A stretch of DNA of 64,000 nt from contig JAFLTC010000004.1 of assembly GCA_022510615.1 (NCBI GenBank), positions 1 to 64,000 of the forward strand. The letters run 5' to 3'. This DNA is from Lachnospiraceae bacterium (lineage in GTDB: Bacteria > Bacillota > Clostridia > Lachnospirales > Lachnospiraceae). The notes under the pieces were generated by a model. The model saw only the letters and a program-made list of their open reading frames with translations, was not told where the DNA came from and ran no database searches. Shown in pieces: positions 17,148 to 24,586 of this stretch. Numbering within the stretch: the stretch's first letter is position 1; the number at the start of each line of letters is the position of its first letter. The position numbers and the translations under genes were made by a program.

Positions 17148-18764
17148 ATGAGACAAAATAAGAAGGTGCTGCTCAGTCTGATGCTTGTATTTTCACTGGT
17201 AGTGGGAATCGCTATGCCTCAGGTGAATGCGGCAAAGAAACTGAAACTGAACAAGAAAACGGTAACAGTCAGGGTTGGGAATAAAGCGACGATTACCGCA
17301 AAGAACACGAAGAAGAAGGTAAAATGGTCCATTAAAAAGGGCAAAAAGTACATTAAGATAACAAAAAAGAAAAAAACCAGTGTAACGATAAAGGGTAAAA
17401 AGGTTGGAAAGGCAGTCATTCTTGCCAAGGTGGGCAAGAAGAAGCTGACCTGTAAGGTAACCGTACAGAAGGCAGAGAAGCCGGTTGTAACGAAAAAACC
17501 GACTTCAACACCAACGAAAGCTCCTACGGCGACACCATCGGATAATGCTTCACCGACACCATCGGATAATACTTCGCCAACACCATCGGATAATGCTTCG
17601 CCAACACCAGATCCGACCTATGTGCCGGAACCGGTAAAGAATATTGTGATTGATTTGAGCAAGTATACCACTACTTTTACTGCCTCGGGCAAAATTGATT
17701 TCAGAGATCAGATTGAAAAACGTTTTGATTTAAGCCTGTTTAAATCGCTGAAGGTTACTTATAAATTGGTATTTGAAGATGATGATAAATCGGATTTTAA
17801 CATTGTAAAGTTTGCCGTGGCACAGGATAGTAGTACTCTAAACGGAACGGACGATGGTATTGCTTTTGCCTATGGTCAGGCAACCAGCACCACGGCGACG
17901 ATAGATTTGTCGGGAGAAACTATAGCCGGAACTGCAGTGGGAATTAACATTCAGCCAATGAACGCAAGCTGGAAATGGCCGGCTAAGCTGACCAGTATTA
18001 CCATAACAGGACTTGAGTTTGTGGCAAAATCCGGAGCCGTATATCCGGACCCGAGTGCACCGGTAGCTCCGACCCCGACACCGGGACCGACCTATCCACC
18101 GACAGAGTTTAACTATGCGGGAACCGATATAAACTGGATAGATACCAGTAAACCAATGGTAGCCTTTACTTTTGATGATGGTCCGGTAGGAAATGCCAGT
18201 GGAAGCAACAGCATGAAAATTCATGAGGCTTTAAAGAAGTATAATGCCCATGCTACCTTCTTCTATATTGGAAGCAGGATTAATAATGATGCCGCTAAGG
18301 CGGAAATTAAACAGGCGGACGAATACGGATTTGAGGTAGGAAACCACTCCTATGACTGGAACAGGATGGACACCATGGGTGAGGCGAAAGTGAAAGACTC
18401 TATTGAAAAGACCAATAAACTTCTGACCGAAATCACCGGATACAGTAACTTCCTGTTCCGAGCCCCGGAATTGAGAATAAGTACAATCATGCAGGGCTAT
18501 ATTAATGCTCCATTCATTGATTGCTCTGTAGACAGTAAAGACTGGGATGGAGCTACAACAGCAAAAATCATAGAAAACGTAGAGAAGGCGCAGGACGGTG
18601 ATATTGTCTTGATGCACGAGACGGAGGCAAATACTGTCGCAGCCATCGAGACATTGTTACAGTATTTCCAGGATAAGGGCTGGCAGGTTGTTTCGGTATC
18701 TGAGCTGTTTAAGGCAAAGGGTAAAAAGCTGATGACAGGAACGAAATACTCGAACGCAAGATAA
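17148..18764 (+). CDS. Secreted CE4 polysaccharide deacetylase with Lys-rich Ig-like and CBM-like modules
   Basis: 538 residues: signal peptide 1-28, basic Ig-like module 29-105, a Thr/Pro/Ser linker holding three TPSDNASP-type 8-residue repeats (24-bp units at 17532-17603), a beta-sandwich probably binding carbohydrate (about 165-290), a second Pro/Thr linker, and a NodB/CE4 domain (about 335-530). Motif 1 is TFDDGP with Asp343 (base) and Asp344 (metal). Motif 2 reads NHSYDWNR: the first metal His (400) is present but the usual second His position is Trp404. Motifs RAPE and VLMHE follow. A likely role is deacetylating xylan or another acetylated polymer, working with the GH10 enzymes. GGGGG precedes the ATG. 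Confidence 0.88.
   Translation: MRQNKKVLLSLMLVFSLVVGIAMPQVNAAKKLKLNKKTVTVRVGNKATITAKNTKKKVKWSIKKGKKYIKITKKKKTSVTIKGKKVGKAVILAKVGKKKLTCKVTVQKAEKPVVTKKPTSTPTKAPTATPSDNASPTPSDNTSPTPSDNASPTPDPTYVPEPVKNIVIDLSKYTTTFTASGKIDFRDQIEKRFDLSLFKSLKVTYKLVFEDDDKSDFNIVKFAVAQDSSTLNGTDDGIAFAYGQATSTTATIDLSGETIAGTAVGINIQPMNASWKWPAKLTSITITGLEFVAKSGAVYPDPSAPVAPTPTPGPTYPPTEFNYAGTDINWIDTSKPMVAFTFDDGPVGNASGSNSMKIHEALKKYNAHATFFYIGSRINNDAAKAEIKQADEYGFEVGNHSYDWNRMDTMGEAKVKDSIEKTNKLLTEITGYSNFLFRAPELRISTIMQGYINAPFIDCSVDSKDWDGATTAKIIENVEKAQDGDIVLMHETEANTVAAIETLLQYFQDKGWQVVSVSELFKAKGKKLMTGTKYSNAR
17532..17603 (+). repeat. 24-bp linker repeat, three copies
   Basis: ACACCATCGGATAATRCTTC plus four bases repeats three times in frame, encoding TPSDNASP/TPSDNTSP units of the CE4 protein linker. 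Confidence 0.8.
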
Positions 18765-18793
18765 AAGATTTTTAATCAAATAATGTTGTTTTC

Positions 18794-18830
18794 AAAAAGT
18801 ACGGAGTTGTATAAAGACTCCGTACTTTTT
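18794..18830 (+). terminator. Terminator after the CE4 gene
   Basis: AAAAAGTACGGAGT (18794-18807) pairs perfectly with ACTCCGTACTTTTT (18817-18830). Confidence 0.85.
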
Positions 18831-18930
18831 CTTGTGCACCCGCTTGGCGGACATCTGTGTCCGCCATATTGCCATGAAAAGCGGAATGTGATAGAATGGT
18901 AAATATATTAGCAGGGAAAGGAGTCAGAAC

Positions 18931-19773
18931 GTGACAGGAATTGTTTTGGAAGGCGGTACATTCCGTCCGATGTTTAGTTCAGGGGTTATGGATGCCCTGT
19001 TATCAGAAAATATTTTACTTCCGTATTGTATCGGTGTTTCGGCGGGGATATCGAATGGTGTTTCCTATATTTCGAAACAGCCTCAGAGAAATCTGGAGAT
19101 TATGCAGAAGTACCGCAATGATAAGCGTTATATGAGCAGAAGTAACTGGAGAAAAAACAAGAGCATTTTTGGTCTGGATTTTGTCTTTGGTGAAATACCA
19201 AATCAATTGATTCCTTTCGACAGAGAAACTTTTTTCAGCTACGAGGGAAAATGTCTGGTGGGAGTGACGAATGCCGCTACCGGTCAGGCAGAATATAAAG
19301 ATGCCATGGAGATGGATGATAAGTATACGATGCTCCGTGCCACCTGCGCGTTGCCGATGTTTTTCCCGGCGATTGAATTGGATGGAAATAAATATTACGA
19401 CGGGGGACTGAGTGACCCGATTCCGGTCAAAAAGGCCCTTGAAGATGGATGTGATAAGCTTCTGATTGTATTAACACAACCCCGCGGTTACGTGAAGCAC
19501 ATCGGGAAATATGACAAAATGGGTGCCCGTATGCTGGGACGCCGCTACCCGGAAATCAAGCGTGCGATTTTAGGACGTCCGGAGCGTTATAACGAGGCAG
19601 TCAAGTTTTGCAATGAACTGGTCAAAGAGGGTAAGGCACTGATACTACGCCCGAACCATCTTCTGAACAGTTTTGAAAGTGATGTACGGCGACTGGAAAT
19701 GTCATATTGGCATGGCTACCGTATGACAAAGGAGAAGATGGGGAAAATCAAGCGTTTTTTGGAAATTGAATAG
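18931..19773 (+). CDS. Patatin-like phospholipase (RssA type)
   Basis: 280 residues. The oxyanion loop GGTFRPMFSSGVMDAL comes first, then the GXSXG nucleophile elbow IGVSAGIS (Ser about residue 38), and the catalytic dyad Asp in YDGGLSDPIPVKKA near residue 155. This is the standard order for bacterial patatins, which hydrolyse acyl esters of lipids at the membrane. No signal peptide is present, so it is cytoplasmic. The start is GTG 18931, ten bases after AAAGGAG. It is monocistronic. Confidence 0.85.
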   Translation: MTGIVLEGGTFRPMFSSGVMDALLSENILLPYCIGVSAGISNGVSYISKQPQRNLEIMQKYRNDKRYMSRSNWRKNKSIFGLDFVFGEIPNQLIPFDRETFFSYEGKCLVGVTNAATGQAEYKDAMEMDDKYTMLRATCALPMFFPAIELDGNKYYDGGLSDPIPVKKALEDGCDKLLIVLTQPRGYVKHIGKYDKMGARMLGRRYPEIKRAILGRPERYNEAVKFCNELVKEGKALILRPNHLLNSFESDVRRLEMSYWHGYRMTKEKMGKIKRFLEIE

Positions 19774-19810
19774 AAAAAGGAAGAAGGAGTTTATTGCCTG
19801 TTATCAGGGA

Positions 19811-19840
19811 TTGACATAGAGGCGGACTGTCTGCTATAAT
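19811..19840 (+). promoter_or_regulatory. Strong SigA promoter for tRNA-Leu
   Basis: TTGACA (19811-19816), 18-bp spacer, TATAAT (19835-19840), 11 bp before the tRNA 5' end. Confidence 0.8.
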
Positions 19841-19851
19841 GTACCATGTTT

Positions 19852-19934
19852 GCGGATATGGCGGAATTGGCAGACGCGCTAGATTTAGGTTCTAGTGGGC
19901 AACCCCCGTGCAGGTTCAAGTCCTGTTATCCGCA
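19852..19934 (+). tRNA. tRNA-Leu (anticodon UAG)
   Basis: Acceptor arms GCGGATA (19852-19858) and TATCCGC (19927-19933) pair. The anticodon stem CTAGA/TCTAG encloses TTTAGGT, giving anticodon UAG, which reads CUA. The long variable arm (GTGGGCAACCCCCGT region) and the GGTTCAAGTCC T-arm fit a class II leucine tRNA. CCA is not encoded after discriminator A19934. Confidence 0.93.
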
Positions 19935-19935
19935 T

Positions 19936-19975
19936 AAAGAAGGGGACTATACCGTCAGGTGTAGTCCCCTTCTTT
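19936..19975 (+). terminator. Terminator after tRNA-Leu
   Basis: AAAGAAGGGGACTA (19936-19949) pairs perfectly with TAGTCCCCTTCTTT (19962-19975). Confidence 0.85.
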
Positions 19976-20053
19976 ATCTGAAAAATAGTATGCGAAGAAT
20001 CTACGCAAGTTGCGATAGGAAATAGAAAATAGGAAAGTTCTCTTTTGCGGAGT

Positions 20054-20082
20054 GGGGCGCGGTTTTCGGTCGCCCCTTTTTT
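20054..20082 (+). terminator. Second, orphan terminator hairpin
   Basis: GGGGCG (20054-20059) and CGCCCC (20071-20076) with an 11-base loop and TTTTTT. No gene lies between it and the tRNA terminator, so it may be a backup terminator or a trace of a lost gene in 19980-20050. Confidence 0.6.
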
Positions 20083-20150
20083 ATGACGGAATGTGTTGTA
20101 TCGGATCATAAATGGGTACTTATATGTATGAAGGGAGGAGATAGTAGATT

Positions 20151-20708
20151 ATGGACGATGAGGAAATCCTCCGTCTTTTTTTTGAACGTTCAGAACAAGC
20201 AATTACGGAAACAGAGAAAAAGTACGGAAAGTTATGCAGGCAGATTGCCTTTCGCATATTAGGTAATAAGGAAGATGGAGAGGAGTGTGTCAGTGACGCC
20301 TGTCTGGCTGCATGGAACAGTATTCCGCCGCTCCGACCTCACTCGCTGCGGGCATGGTTGTGCCGGACCACCCGGAATCTGGCGTTGAAAGTCTGGCGGG
20401 ATAATCATGCCGGAAAGCGTTACAGCGAATACACTCGGTCTTTAGAGGAACTGAAAGAATGTATTCCGGCGAGGGAAACCGTAGAGGGAGTAATACTGGC
20501 GCAGGAGCTGACGGAGATAATTGAAAAATTTCTGGAAACATTGGATGCGGAGAAAAGAAATCTGTTCATGCGTCGGTACTGGTTGGCAGAGCCGGTAAAG
20601 GAGATAGCAATTTCCCGTGGTATATCCCAGCGAAATGCTGCTATGCAGTTAATGCGGATACGAAAGAAATTGTATCAATATCTGTTGGAACAGGGGGTGT
20701 TAGTGTGA
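20151..20708 (+). CDS. ECF RNA polymerase sigma factor
   Basis: 185 residues. Region 2 has KYGKLCRQIAFRILGNKEDG, EECVSDACLAAWNSIPP and SLRAWLCRTTRNLALKVWRD; region 4 has FLETLDAEKRNLFMRRYWLA, EPVKEIAISRGISQ and RNAAMQLMRIRKKL. This is the type common in Lachnospiraceae with an adjacent membrane partner. GGGAGGAG precedes the ATG. Its stop codon lies inside the first hairpin of the folded element at 20703-20847. Confidence 0.88.
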   Translation: MDDEEILRLFFERSEQAITETEKKYGKLCRQIAFRILGNKEDGEECVSDACLAAWNSIPPLRPHSLRAWLCRTTRNLALKVWRDNHAGKRYSEYTRSLEELKECIPARETVEGVILAQELTEIIEKFLETLDAEKRNLFMRRYWLAEPVKEIAISRGISQRNAAMQLMRIRKKLYQYLLEQGVLV

Positions 20709-20850
20709 AAAATATGCTCGATAGCATATTTTTCGCACCACTATTTGTGCCGGAGCGTCACAAATAGTATTGATGCACAGCCGAGGAAAATAAAGAACTA
20801 AAGTTCTTCGCATCTTTCTCGGCGTGCTTCCTACGCTGACGCTCCGGAAT
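20703..20850 (+). promoter_or_regulatory. Nested-hairpin element between sigma and partner gene
   Basis: Four pairings are visible. (1) 20703-20718 with 20723-20738: 16 bp, one wobble, loop CGAT. (2) ACTATTTGTG 20740-20749 with CACAAATAGT 20759-20768. (3) GCAC-A-GCCGAG from 20775 with CTCGGCGTGC 20818-20827, containing AAGAAC/GTTCTT (20793-20808). (4) CCGGAGCGTCA 20750-20760 with TGACGCTCCGG 20837-20847, perfect. Pairing 4 uses the loop of hairpin 2 and ends three bases before the GGAGG of the next gene, so 2 and 4 could form a pseudoknot or alternative folds controlling its translation. It could equally be a MITE-like insert. Confidence 0.65.
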
Positions 20851-20860
20851 GGAGGTTCTT

Positions 20861-22309
20861 ATGAAGGAAGAAAAATTATCCGAGGCAATCGGTGAGGTAG
20901 AGGAGCGGTTTGTCGAAGAGATGTTTAACTTTGACAACAGAAAGCTCCGGCGCAGACGGAAATGGCGGCATGTGGCAAAGGCGGCAGCCTGTCTGCTTGT
21001 GGTGGGAGTAGTTTTGACAGTGGCAGTCGTAGGGGAATATAGCAACACGCCTCCGACTACAGTGAAATCAATGGAAAAGCGGGTAAAGGAAACGGTGGAA
21101 GAATTAAATCAAAAATTAGAATCCGGGGAATTAGAAGACAGTATGTTATCCATCTGGTCCGATTTTTACCACTATAGAAATACGGAATATTATCGCAGGT
21201 TAGTGGGGCTTGGCATAGAGGCTCTGCCCTATATTTCAAACGAAATTGAAAAAAACGAGTTAGGGGGAATCGTGGGATACCTGATGGCATCGGCGGTGGA
21301 GGAGATTTTACACTGTGATTTAAGTGCGATTACCGGAAAATCATGGGCATATCCGGAGGAATTCAGTCAGTTATGGAAGAGTGAGAGAAACCAAGTTTAT
21401 GCAGATGTCAGAGATGTTATACACGGCAATATGGAAACGGCAAAAAAAGAAAAAAAACTGAAAAATTTCGGACTGCTTATTTTGCCCTATCTTTATGAAG
21501 AGGCCATGGCGGTGGCAGCAGGGAAGGAACCGGATTTAAAGGCATTCCCAGAGGATATTCAGTCCTTTTGCCGTGATTTTCTAAAGAAAAATGTTGTAAC
21601 AGAGGCAGAACTGGAGTCTATTCGCAATTTAATCTATCCGAATAGTGAAGCTTTTTCAGCAGAAAAGGAGTTGTTTGGATATAACCAATATGCTGCGTAT
21701 GTGGGAATGCTTACCGAGAAAAAAGAATTGTCGGTAAAGCTGTTGGCAGATGACAAGGGTAAAAATGTGCTTGCCCTGGTAAATGGCATTCAGGTAGATT
21801 TGCGGAAAAAGTCGGAGTTTATCGCCTTTGAGCACTGTGATATTACTACTGTGGACTGGGATAATGACGGAACGCAGGAAATTTTAATGGTTTTCCGGGA
21901 CAATAAGGTTCTGGATTTGCGGCTATTGAAACTGGGCAGTCAGGGGAAGTGGGAAGTGCTACGGCTCCCGAAAGGCTATCGTGACCGCAGTATAAATCTG
22001 ACAGCGATGAAAGGCGGGCAGGCGAAGCCAGCAATTATAAAGCCGACGTGGACGAATTTTGAAACTCTGATATCTCTTCCGAAAATAGATCAAGCGAACC
22101 GTGAGTGGCTGAAGAAGGACGAAGAAATCTCTGTGAAATACGAAGAGGATTATAAGATAAAGCATCGTAAAAATACTCTTGAGATCTCTCAGTTTCTCTA
22201 CCTGGGAGAGGATGGAGAGTGTACCGGGGTGATATGGCAGGAATTTAAGTTAAATAAGAAAGGGACGGCGCTACGATACGGGAAGATTGGTTATCGAGAG
22301 AGTGCCTGA
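20861..22309 (+). CDS. Membrane partner of the ECF sigma factor (probable anti-sigma), unknown extracytoplasmic domain
   Basis: 482 residues from ATG 20861, chosen over 20849 because GGAGG (20851-20855) precedes it. The N-terminal 45 residues (LSEAIGEVEERFVEEMFNFD, then RRRRKWRHV) are cytoplasmic. One membrane span follows (AAACLLVVGVVLTVAVVG, about 46-65), then a large outside region with no family I recognise. That region includes MLSIWSDFYHYRN, a CDITTVDWDNDGTQEILMVF segment like the metal-binding loops of FG-GAP/VCBS repeats, and ITLE-type strands at the end. It probably restrains the upstream sigma factor and senses an envelope signal, by inference from position and topology. Confidence 0.65.
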   Translation: MKEEKLSEAIGEVEERFVEEMFNFDNRKLRRRRKWRHVAKAAACLLVVGVVLTVAVVGEYSNTPPTTVKSMEKRVKETVEELNQKLESGELEDSMLSIWSDFYHYRNTEYYRRLVGLGIEALPYISNEIEKNELGGIVGYLMASAVEEILHCDLSAITGKSWAYPEEFSQLWKSERNQVYADVRDVIHGNMETAKKEKKLKNFGLLILPYLYEEAMAVAAGKEPDLKAFPEDIQSFCRDFLKKNVVTEAELESIRNLIYPNSEAFSAEKELFGYNQYAAYVGMLTEKKELSVKLLADDKGKNVLALVNGIQVDLRKKSEFIAFEHCDITTVDWDNDGTQEILMVFRDNKVLDLRLLKLGSQGKWEVLRLPKGYRDRSINLTAMKGGQAKPAIIKPTWTNFETLISLPKIDQANREWLKKDEEISVKYEEDYKIKHRKNTLEISQFLYLGEDGECTGVIWQEFKLNKKGTALRYGKIGYRESA

Positions 22310-22345
22310 AAATTAGTTATTTTGTAGGGGTAAAATATATCTGTG

Positions 22346-22386
22346 AAAGTGGTTTGCTTGGGATTAGTGGGCAAATCACTTTTCTT
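22346..22386 (+). terminator. Terminator after the sigma-partner gene
   Basis: AAAGTGGTTTGC (from 22346) pairs with GCAAATCACTTT (22371-22382) with one wobble, then TCTTTT. Confidence 0.7.
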
Positions 22387-22415
22387 TTATGAGAAAAAGG
22401 TTAAACAGGGCATTC

Positions 22416-22478
22416 TACCCTTGTATTTGGGTATTTAAAGGGGGTAAACGTTGACATAAAAAAACCTTTTAGTAAAAT
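22416..22478 (+). promoter_or_regulatory. Promoter and possible operator of the LytTR gene
   Basis: TTGACA (22451-22456), 16-bp spacer, TAAAAT (22473-22478). Upstream, TACCC-8-GGGTA (22416-22433) forms an inverted repeat that could be an autoregulatory site. Confidence 0.55.
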
Positions 22479-22524
22479 GATTTCATAGAAAGGGCTTTTT
22501 AAAAAAGAAGGGAGGTATTGTTTT

Positions 22525-22965
22525 GTGAAAGTAAAAATAAAAGTGCAACCGGATATAGCGGAGACGGAAGTGGATATTTTGTGTCAGGAAGCAGATATGA
22601 AAATAAAGAGACTTGCATCCTATATCCAGCAATTTTCCAAAAGTATATCCTGCTATCAGGATAATCGAAAATTTCAGATTCCGCTGCATCAGATATTATA
22701 TTTGGAAACTATAGATGGAAAAACCTTTCTTTATACAAAAGAGGAGGTTTATCAATGCAAAGGAAATTTTGTATCATTGGAGGCATTTTTTCAAAAAAGT
22801 TGCTTTACACGGATTTCCAGAAATGTAATTGTAAACGTAAAAAGAATCCAGTATGTAGAGCCTTATGAAAATCATCGCCTAGTAGTTATGATGAGTAACG
22901 GAGAAAAAATTTTAGCCGGTCGAACGTATATCAGAAAATTAAAGGAAATGCTTTATCAGCTATAA
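22525..22965 (+). CDS. LytTR-domain DNA-binding regulator
   Basis: 146 residues without a receiver domain. The C-terminal half (about 50-146) is a LytTR domain: FQIPLHQILYLETIDGKTFL, CFTRISRNVIVNVKRIQYVE and MSNGEKILAGRTYIRKLKEM. These stand-alone LytTR proteins are usually co-transcribed with a DUF3021 membrane protein that modulates them, exactly as here. The start is GTG 22525, behind GGGAGG. Probably cytoplasmic, binding direct repeats at its own and other promoters. Confidence 0.88.
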   Translation: MKVKIKVQPDIAETEVDILCQEADMKIKRLASYIQQFSKSISCYQDNRKFQIPLHQILYLETIDGKTFLYTKEEVYQCKGNFVSLEAFFQKSCFTRISRNVIVNVKRIQYVEPYENHRLVVMMSNGEKILAGRTYIRKLKEMLYQL

Positions 22966-22978
22966 AAGGAGGATGACA

Positions 22979-23392
22979 ATGAAAAATATATTTCAGTATG
23001 TAATTCCCTACACCTGCATGGGGGTGACGGCGGTACTTATTACAACTAGTGCTTTTAATATTTTTGCGGGAGAGAATACCTGGTATTATATGGAGTGGCT
23101 ACTTATGGCAGCAGTCATATTTATATTGTATAGTATACAATTTGGAGTGCTGGAGCACATTGAATTTAAAACAACAGGCGGATATTACACGGCAGAATTT
23201 TTATTCTGGTATATTGGCTTTGGAGTTTTTCTCTTTGGTACAGGCTGGACAGGTTTTTGCGGAAAAAATGTCTTGATTTATACAGGTATTGTAATGGCAG
23301 TTTCCATAGCCCTTCACATGTACAGTAAAATTTATCTTAGAATTCAGGCAGATGAAATCAATCGGTTACTGGAGGATTATCGAAAAGGGTAA
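22979..23392 (+). CDS. DUF3021 family membrane protein
   Basis: 137 residues with four membrane spans (YVIPYTCMGVTAVLITTSAF; WLLMAAVIFILYSIQ; FLFWYIGFGVFLFGTGW; LIYTGIVMAVSIALHMY) and a short charged tail. Fits DUF3021, the habitual partner of LytTR regulators. ATG 22979 is preferred because AAAGGAGG ends at 22972, directly against the alternative ATG 22973. It is 13 bp after the regulator gene. Confidence 0.85.
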   Translation: MKNIFQYVIPYTCMGVTAVLITTSAFNIFAGENTWYYMEWLLMAAVIFILYSIQFGVLEHIEFKTTGGYYTAEFLFWYIGFGVFLFGTGWTGFCGKNVLIYTGIVMAVSIALHMYSKIYLRIQADEINRLLEDYRKG

Positions 23393-23408
23393 AAGGTATA
23401 AAAAAATA

Positions 23409-23443
23409 TCCCCTTTCTACAGGTATTGCTTCCGTAGAAAGGG
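23409..23443 (-). terminator. Terminator of the PD-(D/E)XK gene
   Basis: CCCCTTTCTAC (23409-23419) pairs perfectly with GTAGAAAGGGG (23433-23443). The T-run follows on the minus strand, so it serves the leftward gene; it may also stop the LytTR operon. Confidence 0.75.
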
Positions 23444-23458
23444 GATGTTACTATGGTT

Positions 23459-24292
23459 CTACTGCTCCTTCTGTGTCTGGTAATTACCTTGTTCGTGTAC
23501 CGACTGCAGCATTTCCTGTTCAATCTCCCGGACATATTCTACAGATTGTAGTGTGTAGCGGCTGATTAATTCCGGTTCCACATGTTCCTTTAACATATTG
23601 CGGATAATAATGTTTTTCTGCTCTTTCATGCCCTCCTCAAAAAATTCTTCTGAACTGTAATATTTCATACTTTCGTTCCCCTTTCTGCATTCATTTACAC
23701 TTTTTACAATGTTCCCAAATCGTGCATCTTCATTTTCCGGTACTGTATGTCGGATGTATCGGAGAAGACATGCCAGTTCGCTGTTATCCTTTATTGGCAC
23801 TTCCAGATTAATATATAATTCATGGATACCATTAGCTACCGCGACACTACCTGCAAAATTGTTATTATTTTTAACACTGCGTTCAATTTCATACAGGGCT
23901 TTCCCTCCTTTGAGAAAGTCATTTACGCTGATAAAAATGTGGTAAATATCCGGTAGCTCCCGGTATTTCTGACCGGGAAGCAGTGTATGTGTGTCAATAC
24001 AGGCGGTGCAATAACGTACCCGGCGCAGGTGGTCATCATTATCGGTAATCTGAAATTCAATATGTACCTGTTTACCATTTTTAGTCTCTGCAAGTATATC
24101 CAGTACCACAGAATGAAATTGTAGATTTGTTATATCTTTCTGGGTAGTGACAGAGGTAACAGTAAAATCATCTCCCAGAACAATACGGATTAAGTCCTGA
24201 CAGGCGTTTATGTCACTGAATACTACCCGGGAAAACAAATCGCTGATGAGATTTGTCTCCTGATTTAAGTTTTCAAATATAGCATTTGCCAT
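23459..24292 (-). CDS. PD-(D/E)XK nuclease family transposase-like protein (Rpn-like)
   Basis: 277 residues. DLFSRVVFSDINACQDLIRI leads to the nuclease core: VVLDILAETKNGKQVHIEFQ, with Asp and Glu-x-Gln as presumed metal ligands, followed by RVRYCTACIDTHTLLPGQKY and ELPDIYHIFI. This is the PF12784-type family, annotated as transposase or Rpn recombination-promoting nuclease. The C-terminus has EEFFEEGMKEQKNIIIRNML, typical of the family's helical tail. No terminal inverted repeats define an element. Such genes occur in many diverse copies in Lachnospiraceae and their real function is uncertain. Confidence 0.85.
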   Translation of the reverse strand: MANAIFENLNQETNLISDLFSRVVFSDINACQDLIRIVLGDDFTVTSVTTQKDITNLQFHSVVLDILAETKNGKQVHIEFQITDNDDHLRRVRYCTACIDTHTLLPGQKYRELPDIYHIFISVNDFLKGGKALYEIERSVKNNNNFAGSVAVANGIHELYINLEVPIKDNSELACLLRYIRHTVPENEDARFGNIVKSVNECRKGNESMKYYSSEEFFEEGMKEQKNIIIRNMLKEHVEPELISRYTLQSVEYVREIEQEMLQSVHEQGNYQTQKEQ

Positions 24293-24323
24293 GCACTCCC
24301 TCCCTTTTCAGTAAATGATTGTT

Positions 24324-24374
24324 GCAGGAAGTGCGTAATCAATTATAGACAATTATTTTACTAAAACTTCCTGC
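24324..24374 (-). promoter_or_regulatory. Inverted repeat around the -10 region of the PD-(D/E)XK gene
   Basis: GCAGGAAGT (24324-24332) and ACTTCCTGC (24366-24374) are perfect inverted repeats centred on a minus-strand TATAAT (24347-24342). This could be an operator or the ends of a small inserted element. The rest of 24293-24586 has one more hairpin (24516-24546) and no gene. Confidence 0.45.
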
Positions 24375-24515
24375 CCTGTTATGTTTTGTATTTGTTTCAT
24401 TGGATAAAGCAAGAGTTTTTCGGTAATAAAATAACAGACTATTAGATTCTATTGAGACTATTGCTTTTTGAAACCTCATCAATAGTATATAAAATAACGT
24501 GAGATAAGTCAAGTA

Positions 24516-24546
24516 TCGTTTTGCGCCACTTTTCAGCGCAAAACGA
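24516..24546. repeat. 11-bp inverted repeat downstream of prmA
   Basis: TCGTTTTGCGC (24516-24526) and GCGCAAAACGA (24536-24546) with a nine-base loop. It lies about 40 bp past the prmA stop without a T-run. It may still reduce read-through or protect the 3' end. Confidence 0.55.
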
Positions 24547-24586
24547 CATAGAATAGCTGTAGACAATAAGAATTATAGGGCCCCCC

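Noticed and set aside
23459-24374. Complete insertion sequence
   Set aside because: The only inverted repeat (24324-24374) is on one side of the gene; no matching repeat is seen at the other end and no target duplication.
24339-24566. 75-codon leftward frame downstream of prmA
   Set aside because: No ribosome-binding site and low-complexity content; it overlaps the inverted repeats and AT-rich promoter of the PD-(D/E)XK gene.
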